From Actinomycetota bacterium (GTDB lineage: Bacteria; Actinomycetota; Actinomycetes; Actinomycetales; Dermatophilaceae), in assembly GCA_020160805.1 (NCBI GenBank), contig JAIUPO010000002.1, positions 170,842 to 234,841 of the forward strand: a stretch of 64,000 nucleotides of DNA. The letters run 5' to 3'. This document shows, in pieces, positions 24,561 to 34,630 of the stretch. The notes under the pieces are model-generated. The model made no database searches and was not told the DNA's origin. It saw only the letters and a list, made by a program, of their open reading frames with translations. Positions within the stretch are counted from its first letter, which is position 1. Every line of letters begins with the position of its first letter. The translations under genes were made by a program, and so were the position numbers.

Positions 24561-24893
24561 ATGTCGTCGAAGTGGTCCATCGCCTCTGAAGACTCGATCC
24601 TGTGTATCGCGAGTCGTGGGTCGGTGCTCAGCATCGGGTCCGTCGGCAGCGCCTTGTCGATCGGGTCCATCGGGTCGATCGCGTCGGCCTTCAGCATCGC
24701 CTCGGCGGCCAGCGCGGGGTCCCTGATGTCGGCGGCCAGCGCCGGCTCGGTGATGTCCGCAGCCGCGGCCGGCGAGGTGCAGGGGGCGGCCACGAGTGGG
24801 GGACGGCGGCATACGGTCGGGCAGAGCCTGGGCATCGCGGCGGCGACCCTCGCGATCCTGGCCCTCACCGCGCGCGGCCGGCGCACGACCTGA
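24561..24893 (+). CDS. Small (Ser-x-x)n repeat protein
   Basis: A 110-residue frame in which serine occupies every third position for about 22 triplets (residues 6-71: [21 protein letters not shown] and so on), with small or hydrophobic residues between. The C-terminal part is a hydrophobic segment ([15 protein letters not shown]) followed by RGRRTT, so it may be a tail-anchored membrane protein. No ribosome site is strong. The minus strand also has an open, GC3-rich frame over the same DNA (from about 24886), reading DP-rich repeats, so the coding strand is uncertain. Family not recognised; its neighbours are hutH and hutU. Confidence 0.5.
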   Translation: MSSKWSIASEDSILCIASRGSVLSIGSVGSALSIGSIGSIASAFSIASAASAGSLMSAASAGSVMSAAAAGEVQGAATSGGRRHTVGQSLGIAAATLAILALTARGRRTT

Positions 24894-24976
24894 CCAACCC
24901 CGCCGACCGGGCAGCGGCGACCGGGTGGGCAGGCGTCATACGATCGGCATACGACTCAAGGATGAGGAGATCCGGT

Positions 24977-26629
24977 ATGGACGGGGCACGCCCGGTCCGC
25001 GCGGCGCGCGGGAGCACGTTGACGGCCAAGCAATGGAGCACCGAGGCGCCGCTGCGGATGCTGATGAACAACCTCGATCCGGAGGTGGCCGAGCGGCCTG
25101 ACGATCTCGTCGTCTATGGCGGCACCGGGCGGGCGGCGCGCGATTGGCGCAGCTTCGATGCCATGGTGCGCACCCTCACCGACCTCAACCCCGACGAGAC
25201 AATGCTCGTGCAATCGGGCCGGCCGGTCGGGGTCTTCCGCACCCACGAATGGGCGCCGCGCGTGCTCATCGCGAACTCGAATCTCGTTCCGGACTGGGCG
25301 AATTGGCCCGAGTTCCGGCGGCTGGAGCATCTCGGGCTGACGATGTACGGGCAGATGACGGCGGGCTCGTGGATCTATATCGGGACCCAGGGGATCGTCC
25401 AGGGCACCTATGAGACCTTCGCCGCGATCGCCGAGAAGAGGTATGGCGGCACCCTCGCCGGCACGCTGACCCTCACCGGCGGCTGCGGCGGGATGGGCGG
25501 CGCGCAGCCGCTCGCCGTCACCCTCAACGAGGGCGCGTGCCTGATCGTCGACGTCGATCCGCACCGGCTGCAACGTCGCGTCGAGCACCGCTATCTCGAT
25601 GAGGTGGCCGACGACCTCGACGATGCGATCGCCAAGGCGCTCAAGGCCAAAGAGGAGCGCCGCGGCTGGTCCGTCGGCGTCGTCGGCAATGCCGCCGAGG
25701 TCTTCCCCGAGCTGCTACGCCGCGGCATCCCGATCGACATCGTCACCGATCAGACCAGCGCCCACGACCCACTGTCCTATCTGCCCGTCGGCATCGAATT
25801 GGACCAGTGGGACGAGTACGCCACCAAGAAGCCGGAGGAGTTCACCGACCGCGCCCGCGAGTCGATGGCCCGCCACGTCGAGGCGATGGTCGGCTTCCAG
25901 GACGGCGGCGCCGAGACCTTCGACTATGGCAACAGCATCCGGGACGAGGCCCGGCTGGGGGGGTATGACCGGGCCTTCGCCTTCCCGGGGTTCGTCCCGG
26001 CATACATCCGGCCGTTGTTTTGCGAGGGCAAAGGCCCGTTCCGCTGGGTCGCGCTCTCCGGTGACCCGAAGGACATCGCCGAGACCGATCGGGCCGTCCT
26101 CGACCTCTTCCCGGACAACGACCGACTGCACAAGTGGATCCGCGGCGCGCAGGATCGCATTGCGTGGCAAGGACTTCCGGCGCGCATCTGCTGGCTGGGG
26201 TATGGCGAGCGCGACCAGGCCGGCCTGGCCTTCAACGATCTCGTCGCCTCCGGCAAGGTGAGCGCCCCCATCGTCATCGGGCGCGACCACCTCGACTGCG
26301 GCTCGGTCGCCAGCCCCTATCGCGAGACCGAAGCGATGGCCGACGGTTCCGATGCGATCGCCGACTGGCCGCTCCTCAACGCGCTCGTCAACACGGCCAG
26401 CGGCGCTAGTTGGGTCTCGCTGCACCACGGTGGCGGCGTCGGCATCGGCCGCTCGATGCACGCCGGCCAGGTCTCCGTCGCTGACGGCACCCCGCTCGCG
26501 GCCGAGAAACTCGCTCGCGTGCTCACCAACGACCCGGGGATGGGTGTCATCCGCCACGTCGACGCCGGCTACGAGATCGCCGAGGACGTCGCCCGCGACC
26601 GAGGCGTCCGCATACCCATGGCTGAGTAA
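24977..26629 (+). CDS. hutU: Urocanate hydratase
   Basis: A 550-residue enzyme converting urocanate to 4-imidazolone-5-propionate using tightly bound NAD+ as electrophile. Family hallmarks are [32 protein letters not shown] near residues 125-144, the NAD-binding [14 protein letters not shown] at 167-180 and [16 protein letters not shown] near the C-terminus. ATG 24977 is chosen for the GAGGAGA ribosome site about 9 nt upstream. A 21-bp perfect hairpin lies 20 bp after the stop. Confidence 0.95.
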   Translation: MDGARPVRAARGSTLTAKQWSTEAPLRMLMNNLDPEVAERPDDLVVYGGTGRAARDWRSFDAMVRTLTDLNPDETMLVQSGRPVGVFRTHEWAPRVLIANSNLVPDWANWPEFRRLEHLGLTMYGQMTAGSWIYIGTQGIVQGTYETFAAIAEKRYGGTLAGTLTLTGGCGGMGGAQPLAVTLNEGACLIVDVDPHRLQRRVEHRYLDEVADDLDDAIAKALKAKEERRGWSVGVVGNAAEVFPELLRRGIPIDIVTDQTSAHDPLSYLPVGIELDQWDEYATKKPEEFTDRARESMARHVEAMVGFQDGGAETFDYGNSIRDEARLGGYDRAFAFPGFVPAYIRPLFCEGKGPFRWVALSGDPKDIAETDRAVLDLFPDNDRLHKWIRGAQDRIAWQGLPARICWLGYGERDQAGLAFNDLVASGKVSAPIVIGRDHLDCGSVASPYRETEAMADGSDAIADWPLLNALVNTASGASWVSLHHGGGVGIGRSMHAGQVSVADGTPLAAEKLARVLTNDPGMGVIRHVDAGYEIAEDVARDRGVRIPMAE

Positions 26630-26649
26630 CCCTGGCGCATCACGGGAGA

Positions 26650-26698
26650 GAACCTGGACATACGCAACGGTAATGATCCGTTGCGTATGTCCAGGTTC
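26650..26698. terminator. Perfect 21-bp hairpin after hutU
   Basis: gaacctggacatacgcaacgg (the last 20 bases at 26651-26670) pairs exactly with the complementary arm ending 26698 across a 7-nt loop taatgat. No T-run follows. It separates hutU from the downstream amidohydrolase-hutF-hutI operon. The arms contain GACATACG/CGTATGTC, also seen in the hairpin at 7437. Confidence 0.75.
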
Positions 26699-26764
26699 CG
26701 GCAATGGGCGGAAAAGTGCACTCCACCACAGCGGCGTGTGGGGGCGATCTGATTGGGTGCAGGT

Positions 26765-27970
26765 ATGTCGGTGCTGACGTTCCCGGGGATGTGGGCTGCC
26801 CTGCTGCCCGTGGGGCGGGATGGGGCAACCGGGGGCTACCGGCGGTTTGCGTGGAGCCGGGCCGATCACGAGTTGCGCGAGTGGTTTGCGCAGGAGGCGC
26901 AGGTCAGGGGGCTGGACTTGACCGAGGACCGAATGGGCAACCAGTGGGCGTGGTGGGGTAACCCTGACCGCGACGGACCCGGGCTCGTCCTCGGCAGTCA
27001 CCTCGACTCGGTCCCCGATGGTGGGGCGTATGACGGCCCGCTGGGTGTCGTGTCCGCCTTCGCGGCACTCGACCACCTCCGCGACACCGGACACCAGCCC
27101 GACAAGCCGATCGGCATCGCCAATTTCGTCGACGAGGAGGGCGCCCGCTTCGGGATCGCGCTGGCCGGGTCACGCGTGATCACCGGGCTTCTCGACGCCG
27201 ACCGCGCCCGCGGGCTCACGGATGAGGATGGCGTGACGATGGCCGAGGCGATGCGCGCCGCCGGCCGCGATCCGGCGCAGATCGGCCAAGACCCAGAAAC
27301 CCTCGCCCGCATCGGCACCTATGTCGAACTACACGTCGAGCAGGGCCGAGCACTCGCCGACCTCAACGCCGCCGTCGCCATCGGCACCGACATCTGGCCG
27401 CACGGCCGCTGGCGGATCGACCTGCCGGGCGAGGCCAATCACGCCGGCACTACCCGTCTCCAAGACCGGCGCGATGCCGTGCTGTCCCTGGCGGGCGTCA
27501 TACAGCAGACCCGCAGCGCAGCCGAGCAGCGCGGCTGCCTCGCCACCATCGGCAAGGTGCGTATCGAGCCTGGCGGCGTCAACGCCATCGCGAGCCACGC
27601 CACCGCCTGGCTGGACGCTCGCGGAGACAACCCGGAGGCAGTGCGGGGCGTCATAGACGATGTGACCGCCACGACGCGCGCCCTCGGAGGCGAGGTGCAC
27701 GAGGAGTCCTGGACCCCCGTGACCGCATTCGCGCCCGACCTCATCGCCCAACTCAGCCGCGCACTCCCCGGCGCACCGACCCTCGGCACCGGCGCCGGCC
27801 ACGATGCGGGCGTGCTGGCCCAGGCCGGCATACCCACCGCAATGCTGTTCGTGCGCAACCCAACCGGCGTCTCGCATTCGCCCGCGGAGTATGCCGAGGA
27901 GCCGGACTGCCTCGCGGGCGTCGAGGCGCTCGCCACCGTTGCGGCAGACCTCACCGGAGGAAGCCCATGA
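26765..27970 (+). CDS. M20 amidohydrolase, allantoate/N-carbamoyl hydrolase type
   Basis: A 401-residue metallopeptidase-fold amidase of the hydantoinase/carbamoylase (AllC-like) family. Metal ligands appear as H79 and D81 in GSHLDSVPDGG, D90 in AYDGPLG, E124-E125 in VDEEGARFG, a histidine in ELHVEQG and one in GVSHSP; HAGTT marks the dimer lid. In Streptomyces an equivalent gene sits in the hut region. Because hutG is absent, it is the best candidate here to release glutamate from N-formylglutamate. ATG 26765 is preferred over TTG 26753. It overlaps hutF by 4 bp. Confidence 0.85.
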   Translation: MSVLTFPGMWAALLPVGRDGATGGYRRFAWSRADHELREWFAQEAQVRGLDLTEDRMGNQWAWWGNPDRDGPGLVLGSHLDSVPDGGAYDGPLGVVSAFAALDHLRDTGHQPDKPIGIANFVDEEGARFGIALAGSRVITGLLDADRARGLTDEDGVTMAEAMRAAGRDPAQIGQDPETLARIGTYVELHVEQGRALADLNAAVAIGTDIWPHGRWRIDLPGEANHAGTTRLQDRRDAVLSLAGVIQQTRSAAEQRGCLATIGKVRIEPGGVNAIASHATAWLDARGDNPEAVRGVIDDVTATTRALGGEVHEESWTPVTAFAPDLIAQLSRALPGAPTLGTGAGHDAGVLAQAGIPTAMLFVRNPTGVSHSPAEYAEEPDCLAGVEALATVAADLTGGSP

Positions 27971-29289
27971 CCACCACGATTTGGGCGCGTCACGCCCAAC
28001 TGCCGACGGGGATGACCGCCAAGGTCCGCATCACCATCGCCGGCGATCGCATCCGTTCGATCGACCGGGCGGACGACCCGCATCCCGGCGATATCGTTCT
28101 GCCCCTTGTGCTTCCGGGCAATGCCAATGGACACTCGCATGCTTTCCACCGGGCGATCCGTGGCCGCGTCCAGGACACCTCGGGCAACTTCTGGACCTGG
28201 CGCGACCAGATGTATGCCGCCGCCTCGATCCTCAACCCAGAGCTCTACTTCGGGCTCGCGCACGCCGTTTTCGTCGAGATGGTCAGTGCCGGCTTCACCG
28301 CCGTCGGTGAGTTCCACTATCTGCATCACGGGCCCGAGGGCCGGCCCTATGACAACCCCAACGCTATGGGGGAGGCGGTCATCGCGGCCGCCCAAGCCGC
28401 GGGCATCCGACTCACTCTCCTGGACACCCTGTATCTCGCTGGCGGGCTGTCCGGCTCGGGTCACCTCCCGCTCGACCCGGTGCAGGAGCGTTTCGCCGAT
28501 CCCGATATCGCCGCCTGGGCGCGCCGGGTGGGTGACCTGTCGGACAGCCCCGGCTGCCGCATCGGTGTGGCCGCCCACTCGGTGCGGGCCGTGCCGCGCG
28601 AGGCCCTGCTGCAACTCGCCTCCGTCGCCGGACCGCGCGTCATCCACGCACACGTCAGCGAGCAGCCGGCCGAGAATGCCGCGAGCACCCTCGTCCACGG
28701 CCTGACCCCGACTCAGTTGTTCGACCATTCCGGCCTGCTCAGCGAGCGCTTCACCGCCGTCCACGCCACCCACCTGACCCGCGATGACATCCGCCGACTC
28801 GGCCAGGCCCGCGCCTTCATCTGCATGTGCCCCACAACCGAACGCGACCTCGCCGATGGCATCGGCCCGGCGCGCTGGCTCGCCGACGCCGGCGCCCGGA
28901 TCACCTTGGGATCCGACGAGCACGCGATCATCGACCCCTTCATCGAGGCCCGCGCCTTGGAAATGCACGAGCGGTTGGAGAGCGGGGAGCGCGGCCGGTT
29001 CACCCTTGACGAGTTGTCGGTCGCGATGAGCAGCGCCGGGTATGCCAGCATCGGCTGGCCCGAGGGCGGCGCGCTTGCTCCGGGCGCCCTCGCCGATCTC
29101 GTTGCGGTGCGGCGGGATTCGGTTCGCACGGTGGGCACCCGGGCCGCTCAGATCGTCTACACCGCCAGCGCCGGCGATGTCACCGATGTCATGGTCGGCG
29201 GCGAATTCGTCGTCCGGGACGGCACTCACCGCGCCGGGAACCCCGCCCTCCTCTTGGGCAAAGCGCTCCAGCGCCTGCGCACGGCATGA
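27967..29289 (+). CDS. hutF: Formimidoylglutamate deiminase
   Basis: A 440-residue amidohydrolase that converts N-formimino-L-glutamate to N-formyl-L-glutamate and ammonia. The metal site shows as [12 protein letters not shown] (HxH) near residue 55, [19 protein letters not shown] and [12 protein letters not shown]. Its presence shows that the pathway goes through formylglutamate rather than direct hydrolysis. It is coupled by ATGA overlaps to the amidohydrolase before it and hutI after it. Confidence 0.93.
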   Translation: MTTTIWARHAQLPTGMTAKVRITIAGDRIRSIDRADDPHPGDIVLPLVLPGNANGHSHAFHRAIRGRVQDTSGNFWTWRDQMYAAASILNPELYFGLAHAVFVEMVSAGFTAVGEFHYLHHGPEGRPYDNPNAMGEAVIAAAQAAGIRLTLLDTLYLAGGLSGSGHLPLDPVQERFADPDIAAWARRVGDLSDSPGCRIGVAAHSVRAVPREALLQLASVAGPRVIHAHVSEQPAENAASTLVHGLTPTQLFDHSGLLSERFTAVHATHLTRDDIRRLGQARAFICMCPTTERDLADGIGPARWLADAGARITLGSDEHAIIDPFIEARALEMHERLESGERGRFTLDELSVAMSSAGYASIGWPEGGALAPGALADLVAVRRDSVRTVGTRAAQIVYTASAGDVTDVMVGGEFVVRDGTHRAGNPALLLGKALQRLRTA

Positions 29290-30452
29290 ACGCCACCCTC
29301 GTCACCGGCATCGGTGAACTCATCACCGCCGACGGCCCAGCCGGTGACCCCGAAGCCGAACTCGGCGTCCGCCGCGACGCGGCAATCATCTTCTCGAACA
29401 ACACGATCGACTGGATTGGGGATGCGGCGCACGCCCCGCCCGCTGACCATCGCATCGACTGCGAAGGTCGCACGGTCATCCCCGGCTTCGTCGACAGCCA
29501 CACGCACCTGGTGTATGCCGGGGACCGCTCCGCCGAGTTCGCCGCCCGCATGACCGGCGTCCCCTATGACGGCGGCGGCATCGCCACCACGGTGGCCGCA
29601 ACCCGGGCCGCCGACGACGACACCCTGCGCCGCCTCCTCGCCGCCCGGGTTCAGGAGGCCCGCTCGCAAGGCACGACGACGCTGGAGATCAAGTCCGGCT
29701 ATGGCCTCGACGTCGACACCGAGGCACGCATCCTGCGCCTCGCCCGCGAGGTCACCGACGAGACCACCTATCTCGGGGCACACGTCATACCCCCCGAGTT
29801 CCGGGACTCAAGGGCGGAGTATGTCGCGCTAGTCACCGGCGACATGCTGCGGGCCTGCGCGCCGCAGGCCCGCTGGATCGATGTCTTCTGCGAGCCCAAC
29901 TCCCCGCACGCCTTCGACGGCGACGAGGCACGCACCGTCCTGCTTGCCGGGATTGAAGAAGGCCTGCTGCCCCGCGTACACGGCAACCAACTCGGCCCGG
30001 GGCCCGGCGTGCAACTGGCCGTCGAACTTCGGGCCGCATCCGTCGACCACTGCACTTTCCTTCGTCCCGCGGATGTCGACGCGCTCGCCAGCACCGACGA
30101 CACCATCGCCACCTTGCTCCCTGGTGTCGAGTTCTCCACGCGCTCGCCCTATCCCCACGCTCGTGCGCTCCTCGATGCCGGCGTGCAAATCGCCCTCGCG
30201 AGTGACTGCAATCCGGGCACCTGCAATTCCACGTCAATGCCGCTGATGATCGCGCTCGCCGTCCGCGAGATGGGGCTCACGCCTGCGGAGGCGCTCCTGG
30301 CAGCCACGAAGGGCGCAGCAAAAGCACTGCGACGCAGCGATATTGGCATTATCCGTGTGGGTGGCCGAGCGGACCTGACGGTGCTGGACGCTCCGTCATA
30401 CCTCCACTTGGCCTATCGCCCCGGCGTCCCGATCGCGCGCGCCCTCGGCTGA
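29286..30452 (+). CDS. hutI: Imidazolonepropionase
   Basis: A 388-residue amidohydrolase that opens imidazolone propionate to N-formiminoglutamate. Motifs are [16 protein letters not shown] (metal HxH), [29 protein letters not shown] and [10 protein letters not shown], all in the family order. It closes the three-gene operon and is followed by a T-tailed terminator. Confidence 0.95.
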   Translation: MNATLVTGIGELITADGPAGDPEAELGVRRDAAIIFSNNTIDWIGDAAHAPPADHRIDCEGRTVIPGFVDSHTHLVYAGDRSAEFAARMTGVPYDGGGIATTVAATRAADDDTLRRLLAARVQEARSQGTTTLEIKSGYGLDVDTEARILRLAREVTDETTYLGAHVIPPEFRDSRAEYVALVTGDMLRACAPQARWIDVFCEPNSPHAFDGDEARTVLLAGIEEGLLPRVHGNQLGPGPGVQLAVELRAASVDHCTFLRPADVDALASTDDTIATLLPGVEFSTRSPYPHARALLDAGVQIALASDCNPGTCNSTSMPLMIALAVREMGLTPAEALLAATKGAAKALRRSDIGIIRVGGRADLTVLDAPSYLHLAYRPGVPIARALG

Positions 30453-30491
30453 CGCAAGCGACTAGGACCTTGTCAAACTCCCGGACGGGGT

Positions 30492-30546
30492 CCCCGCGAA
30501 GTACCGGAGCGAGCTTGCGAGCGAGGAAACTTCGTGGGGTTTTTTT
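30492..30546. terminator. Rho-independent terminator after hutI
   Basis: ccccgcgaagt (30492-30502) pairs with acttcgtgggg (30529-30539; one G-T pair) and is followed by seven T residues (30540-30546). It is the only U-tract terminator I see in the window. It abuts the stop of the minus-strand DUF4235 gene. Confidence 0.8.
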
Positions 30547-30832
30547 AGGCGCGGGCTTCCTCGCGGTCGCGCAGCGGCTGGGGCAGGTGGCCGGCGGAGT
30601 TCTCGTAATACTGCGCGGCCTTGCGCGTCAGCACCGTCTTGGCAACGGCCGCGGCAAGCGCGCTGACGGCCGCGAGCGCGAGCGCCTCACCGAGTGGGGT
30701 ATGCGGATTCTGCGGATCGATGTCTTGGTCCTTGCCGGTCCTGCTCCAGATCGCGGTGACCGACTTATTGGCTACCGTTCCCGCCGCGATCGCCGCACCC
30801 GCGGCGAGGGCCTTCCACACAATTCCACCCAT
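30545..30832 (-). CDS. DUF4235 membrane protein
   Basis: A 95-residue actinobacterial membrane protein with two hydrophobic segments (about residues 5-22 and 49-66) and a charged tail ending DREEARA. The KALAAGAAIAAGTVANKSVTAIW segment is typical of DUF4235, a family of unknown function. ATG 30832 is used; GTG 30838 is possible. It is divergent from the SanA-like gene by 22 bp. Confidence 0.75.
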   Translation of the reverse strand: MGGIVWKALAAGAAIAAGTVANKSVTAIWSRTGKDQDIDPQNPHTPLGEALALAAVSALAAAVAKTVLTRKAAQYYENSAGHLPQPLRDREEARA

Positions 30833-30854
30833 GCGCACACGTTAGCCTGTCGCC

Positions 30855-31514
30855 ATGCGCTGGAAGCGGCTGATCGGGGGATCTCTGGTAGTCGGAGCCG
30901 CCACCGCCAGCCTGGCTGTGGGCGGCGCGAATCTGTGGATCTCGCGCGAGAGCGCCGGGGATCGCTATGCCGTGGCGGACGCCCCCACCCGGCCCGTCGC
31001 CTTGGTCCTCGGAGCCGGCCTGACCGCGTCGGGCGACCCCACGCCATACCTCGCCTATCGCCTCGACATCGCGAAGCAACTCTTCGACGAGGGGAAGGTC
31101 GAGGTCCTCCTGGTCTCCGGCGACAACCGCACCCACAGTTATGACGAGCCCACAGCGATGGCGGACTATCTCGTGGCGCACGGCATCCCCGCGACCAAGA
31201 TCGTGCGGGACTTCGCCGGCCGCGACACCTATGACTCGTGCGCCCGTGCCAAGCGGATCTTCGGTGTCGACGCGCTGACGGTCGTCACCCAGGACTACCA
31301 CCTGCCGCGGGCCGTCGCGACCTGCCGGGCGCTCGGCATCGACGCCATCGGCGTCGGTGACACCGAGGGTCGGAAGTATGCCGATGCCTGGGCCTCGGGG
31401 AGCCGCCGCGAGAAGCTCGCGGCCGTAAAAGCCCTGTGGGACATCAGGACCGCCCGCGACCCGGTCCTGGGCAATCGCGAGACCGGCGTGCAGGACGCCC
31501 TCGCCGCGCCCTGA
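30855..31514 (+). CDS. SanA/YdcF-like DUF218 protein
   Basis: A 219-residue protein with an N-terminal membrane anchor (residues 6-28) and an extracytoplasmic DUF218 domain: VALVLGAGL, VEVLLVSGDNRTHSYDEP, DTYDSCARA and VVTQDYHLPRAV. SanA and ElyC in E. coli support envelope integrity at high temperature; the enzymatic activity is unproven. TAGCCT lies 6 nt before ATG, consistent with a leaderless transcript. Confidence 0.85.
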   Translation: MRWKRLIGGSLVVGAATASLAVGGANLWISRESAGDRYAVADAPTRPVALVLGAGLTASGDPTPYLAYRLDIAKQLFDEGKVEVLLVSGDNRTHSYDEPTAMADYLVAHGIPATKIVRDFAGRDTYDSCARAKRIFGVDALTVVTQDYHLPRAVATCRALGIDAIGVGDTEGRKYADAWASGSRREKLAAVKALWDIRTARDPVLGNRETGVQDALAAP

Positions 31515-31611
31515 GTCCGCCCGAGACCACGAGCCGTCGACTGCGCCCTGACACGGCGGCTGACTGCCCATAACGAATCGGCGTAGGTTGTCTCATGGCC
31601 GGTATGGCCGC

Positions 31612-31651
31612 TTGACGTGGGTCAAGAACGCGAGGAATGTTGCCGCGGCAA
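31612..31651 (+). promoter_or_regulatory. Promoter/operator of sugar ABC operon
   Basis: TTGACG (31612-31617) with GAATGT or AATGTT 17-18 bp downstream is a possible promoter. TTGAC-GTGG-GTCAA (31612-31625) overlaps the -35, and the perfect palindrome TTGCCGCGGCAA (31640-31651) overlaps the expected start of transcription; the central CG is typical of LacI-type operators. No LacI or ROK gene is present in the window. Confidence 0.5.
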
Positions 31652-31685
31652 TTTTCCTGCATTCACACCAGCGAAGGGGAGATCC

Positions 31686-33233
31686 ATGGCGGATCCGGAT
31701 GTCATCCTCGAGATGCGTGACATCAGCAAGTCCTTCCCTGGCGTCAAAGCTCTGCAGCACGTGAACTTCACCGTCAAACGCGGTGAAGTTCATGCCATCT
31801 GTGGGGAGAATGGCGCCGGCAAGTCGACCCTGATGAAGGTCCTGTCGGGGGTGTGGCCCCATGGCACCTACGAAGGCGACATCTACTACAACGGCGATCT
31901 GTGCACCTTCAAGGACATCCGCGCCTCGGAGCACGCCGGCATCGTCATCATCCACCAGGAACTCGCGCTCATCCCCGAACTCTCCATCGCCGAGAACATG
32001 TTCATCGGCAACGAGAACGCCAAGAGCGGTGTCATCGACTGGGTCGCGACGAACAACAAGGCGCGTGAACTTCTCGCCCGTGTCGGGCTTCGCGAAGACC
32101 CCGAGACGCCGATCAAGAACATCGGTGTCGGCAAACAGCAATTGGTCGAGATCGCCAAAGCGCTCAACAAGGATGTCCAATTGCTCATCCTCGACGAGCC
32201 GACGGCCGCCTTGAACGAAGAGGATTCCCGGCATCTGCTCGACCTGATCCGTGGCCTGCGCTCCAAGGGCATCACCTGCGTGATCATCAGCCACAAGCTC
32301 AACGAGATCGAAGCGATCGCCAATAGCATCACGATCATCCGCGACGGTCAGACCGTCGAGACCCTCGATGTCGATGCCGGTGGCGTCAACGAGGACCGGA
32401 TCATCAAGGGGATGGTCGGGCGCTCCCTGGAGTCGCGCTTCCCCGATCACACCCCCAAGATCGGCGAGAAGTTCTTCGAGATCTCGGGCTGGACGGTCCA
32501 ACACCCCCAAGTCCCCGACCGCCTCGTCTGCAAGAACTCCAGCTTCTTTGTCCGCCAGGGCGAGATCGTCGGCTTCGCCGGGCTGATGGGCGCGGGGCGC
32601 ACCGAGTTGATGCGTTCGATCTTCGGTCATTCGTATGGCAACTTTGTCAGCGGGTCGATGGTCCTGGACGGCAAGCCGGTCAAGCTCGATTCGGTGAGCA
32701 AGGCCATCGAGGCCGGGATCGGTTATGTCACCGAGGACCGCAAGGTGCTCGGCCTGAACCTGCTCGACAGTGTCAAGACCACCACGGTCTCGGCGGAGCT
32801 GACCAAGATCGCCTCCCGCTTGGGAGTGGTGGACCGGCACGCCGAATTCGTTGCGGCCGAGGACTACCGCAAGCAATTGCGGACCAAGACGCCGTCGGTG
32901 GAGTATGGCGTCTCCAAACTCTCCGGCGGCAACCAGCAGAAGGTCGTCCTCGCGAAGTGGCTCTTCACCGATCCCGAGCTGCTCATCCTCGATGAACCCA
33001 CTCGCGGCATCGATGTCGGCGCGAAATACGAGATCTACGGCATCATTCAGCGCCTCGCGGAGTCCGGGAAGGGCGTCATTGTCGTCTCCTCCGAACTGCC
33101 CGAGTTGCTCGGCCTCTCCGATCGGATCTACACGATCTGCGAAGGCGCCATCACCGGCTGCCTCGACAAGCGCGAGGCCAACCAGGAATCACTGATGCGA
33201 CTGATGACCACGACCACCGCCAAGTCGGCCTGA
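31686..33233 (+). CDS. Multiple-monosaccharide ABC transporter ATPase (MmsA/GguA type)
   Basis: A 515-residue double ATPase of the carbohydrate CUT2 class. Domain 1 has [16 protein letters not shown], signature [13 protein letters not shown] and Walker [12 protein letters not shown]; domain 2 has a degenerate P-loop [16 protein letters not shown] but an intact [15 protein letters not shown] and [11 protein letters not shown]. This asymmetry is usual for CUT2. ATG 31686 has AAGGGGAG upstream. It is the first gene of an ATPase-permease-binding-protein operon; known relatives import xylose, glucose, galactose and arabinose. Confidence 0.92.
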   Translation: MADPDVILEMRDISKSFPGVKALQHVNFTVKRGEVHAICGENGAGKSTLMKVLSGVWPHGTYEGDIYYNGDLCTFKDIRASEHAGIVIIHQELALIPELSIAENMFIGNENAKSGVIDWVATNNKARELLARVGLREDPETPIKNIGVGKQQLVEIAKALNKDVQLLILDEPTAALNEEDSRHLLDLIRGLRSKGITCVIISHKLNEIEAIANSITIIRDGQTVETLDVDAGGVNEDRIIKGMVGRSLESRFPDHTPKIGEKFFEISGWTVQHPQVPDRLVCKNSSFFVRQGEIVGFAGLMGAGRTELMRSIFGHSYGNFVSGSMVLDGKPVKLDSVSKAIEAGIGYVTEDRKVLGLNLLDSVKTTTVSAELTKIASRLGVVDRHAEFVAAEDYRKQLRTKTPSVEYGVSKLSGGNQQKVVLAKWLFTDPELLILDEPTRGIDVGAKYEIYGIIQRLAESGKGVIVVSSELPELLGLSDRIYTICEGAITGCLDKREANQESLMRLMTTTTAKSA

Positions 33234-33266
33234 GCCGGCCCCACCCCATACGAGAAAGCACAGGTA

Positions 33267-34547
33267 ATGGACAAGCTCAAGCAAGTCTTCGGGGGTGACA
33301 CCCGGCAGTTCGGGATGATCTTCGCCCTTGTCGCGCTGATCCTCTTCTTCCAGTGGTGGACCGGCGGGCTGACGCTCAAGGCCGACAATGTCATCAACAT
33401 CTTCCAGGGCAATGCCTACATCCTGGTGCTGGCCATCGGCATGGTGCTGGTCATCATCGCCGGCCATATCGACCTCTCGGTCGGCTCCGTCGCCGCCGCC
33501 GTCGGGATCTCGGTGGCCATGGCGATCCGCGACTGGAGCCTGCCCTGGCCGGTCGCGATCCTCTTCGGCCTCGGCGTCGGGGCCTTGATCGGCGCCTGGC
33601 AAGGCTTTTGGGTTGCGTATGTCGGCATTCCCGCCTTCATCGTCACCCTCGCCGGCATGCTGATCTTCCGCGGGTTGAACCAGTACATCGGCAAGTCCAA
33701 TACCGTCCCCGTGCCCGAGGGCTTCCAGAAGATCGGTGCCGGCTATCTGCCCGAGGTGGGACCCAACACTGACTACAACAACCTGACCTTGCTGCTCGGC
33801 TTCGCCATTGTCGCGGCGATCATCTTCGGCACCTTCCGCACCCGGCGCAACCAGGCCAAGATCGGTGCCACCGTCGAGCCGATGCTCGTCACCCTCCTGC
33901 GCCTCGGCCTGATCTCGGCGGCGATCCTCGCGGCGATGGCCCTGATGGCCTCGGGCCGGCCGGGCACCTCGATGCCGCTGTCGGGCATCATCCTCGCGGT
34001 CCTCGTCATCATTTATGGCTTCATCTCCACCCGCACCGTCGTCGGCCGGCACATCTATGCCGTCGGTGGCAACCGGCACGCGGCCGAGCTCTCCGGCGTC
34101 AAGACCAAGAAGATCGACTTCCTCGTCATGATGAATATGTCGATGCTCGCGGCCCTCGCCGGCATGATGTTCGTCGCGCGCTCGACCTCCTCCGGCCCCT
34201 TCGACGGTGTCGGCTGGGAACTCGACGCGATTGCGGCCGTCTTCATCGGCGGCGCCGCCGTCTCCGGTGGTGTCGGCACCGTGGTCGGCTCGATGATCGG
34301 TGGTCTGGTCATGGCCGTCCTCAATAACGGCCTCCAACTCAAGGGCATCGGCGCCGACATGACCCAGATCATCAAGGGTCTGGTCCTGTTGACCGCTGTC
34401 GCTTTCGATGTCTTCCAGAAGTCCCAGGGCCGGCCCTCGCTGATCGGCCGGTTGATGCGCAACAAACCGCAAGATGTCGCTGCGCCGGCCCAGACCGATC
34501 TCGGCCGGGAAGCCCCGGTCGACCAGGTCGTGCGCACCGAGTCCTGA
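33267..34547 (+). CDS. Monosaccharide ABC transporter permease (MmsB/GguB type)
   Basis: A 426-residue CUT2 permease with about ten membrane segments; the conserved GHIDLSVGSVAA and IPAFIVTLAGMLIFRGLNQY segments are present, with AVGGNRHAAELSGVKTKK as the ATPase-contact loop and FIGGAAVSGGVGTVVGS. The extra length, with helices around residues 170-270, is typical of GguB. It lies 33 bp after the ATPase gene. Confidence 0.92.
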   Translation: MDKLKQVFGGDTRQFGMIFALVALILFFQWWTGGLTLKADNVINIFQGNAYILVLAIGMVLVIIAGHIDLSVGSVAAAVGISVAMAIRDWSLPWPVAILFGLGVGALIGAWQGFWVAYVGIPAFIVTLAGMLIFRGLNQYIGKSNTVPVPEGFQKIGAGYLPEVGPNTDYNNLTLLLGFAIVAAIIFGTFRTRRNQAKIGATVEPMLVTLLRLGLISAAILAAMALMASGRPGTSMPLSGIILAVLVIIYGFISTRTVVGRHIYAVGGNRHAAELSGVKTKKIDFLVMMNMSMLAALAGMMFVARSTSSGPFDGVGWELDAIAAVFIGGAAVSGGVGTVVGSMIGGLVMAVLNNGLQLKGIGADMTQIIKGLVLLTAVAFDVFQKSQGRPSLIGRLMRNKPQDVAAPAQTDLGREAPVDQVVRTES

Positions 34548-34630
34548 TTCCCACCGGCCAGACCGGCCGGCCACCCCATTCCCGCAAGGGATCCCGCTCC
34601 CGCAAGGGAATCCGAAAGAAAGAAGAAAGA

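Noticed and set aside
26640..26700. ACGGGAGAGAACC looked like the start of a glycine riboswitch
   Set aside because: The rest of the aptamer is absent; the DNA is explained by the perfect 21-bp hairpin and lies at a gene end.
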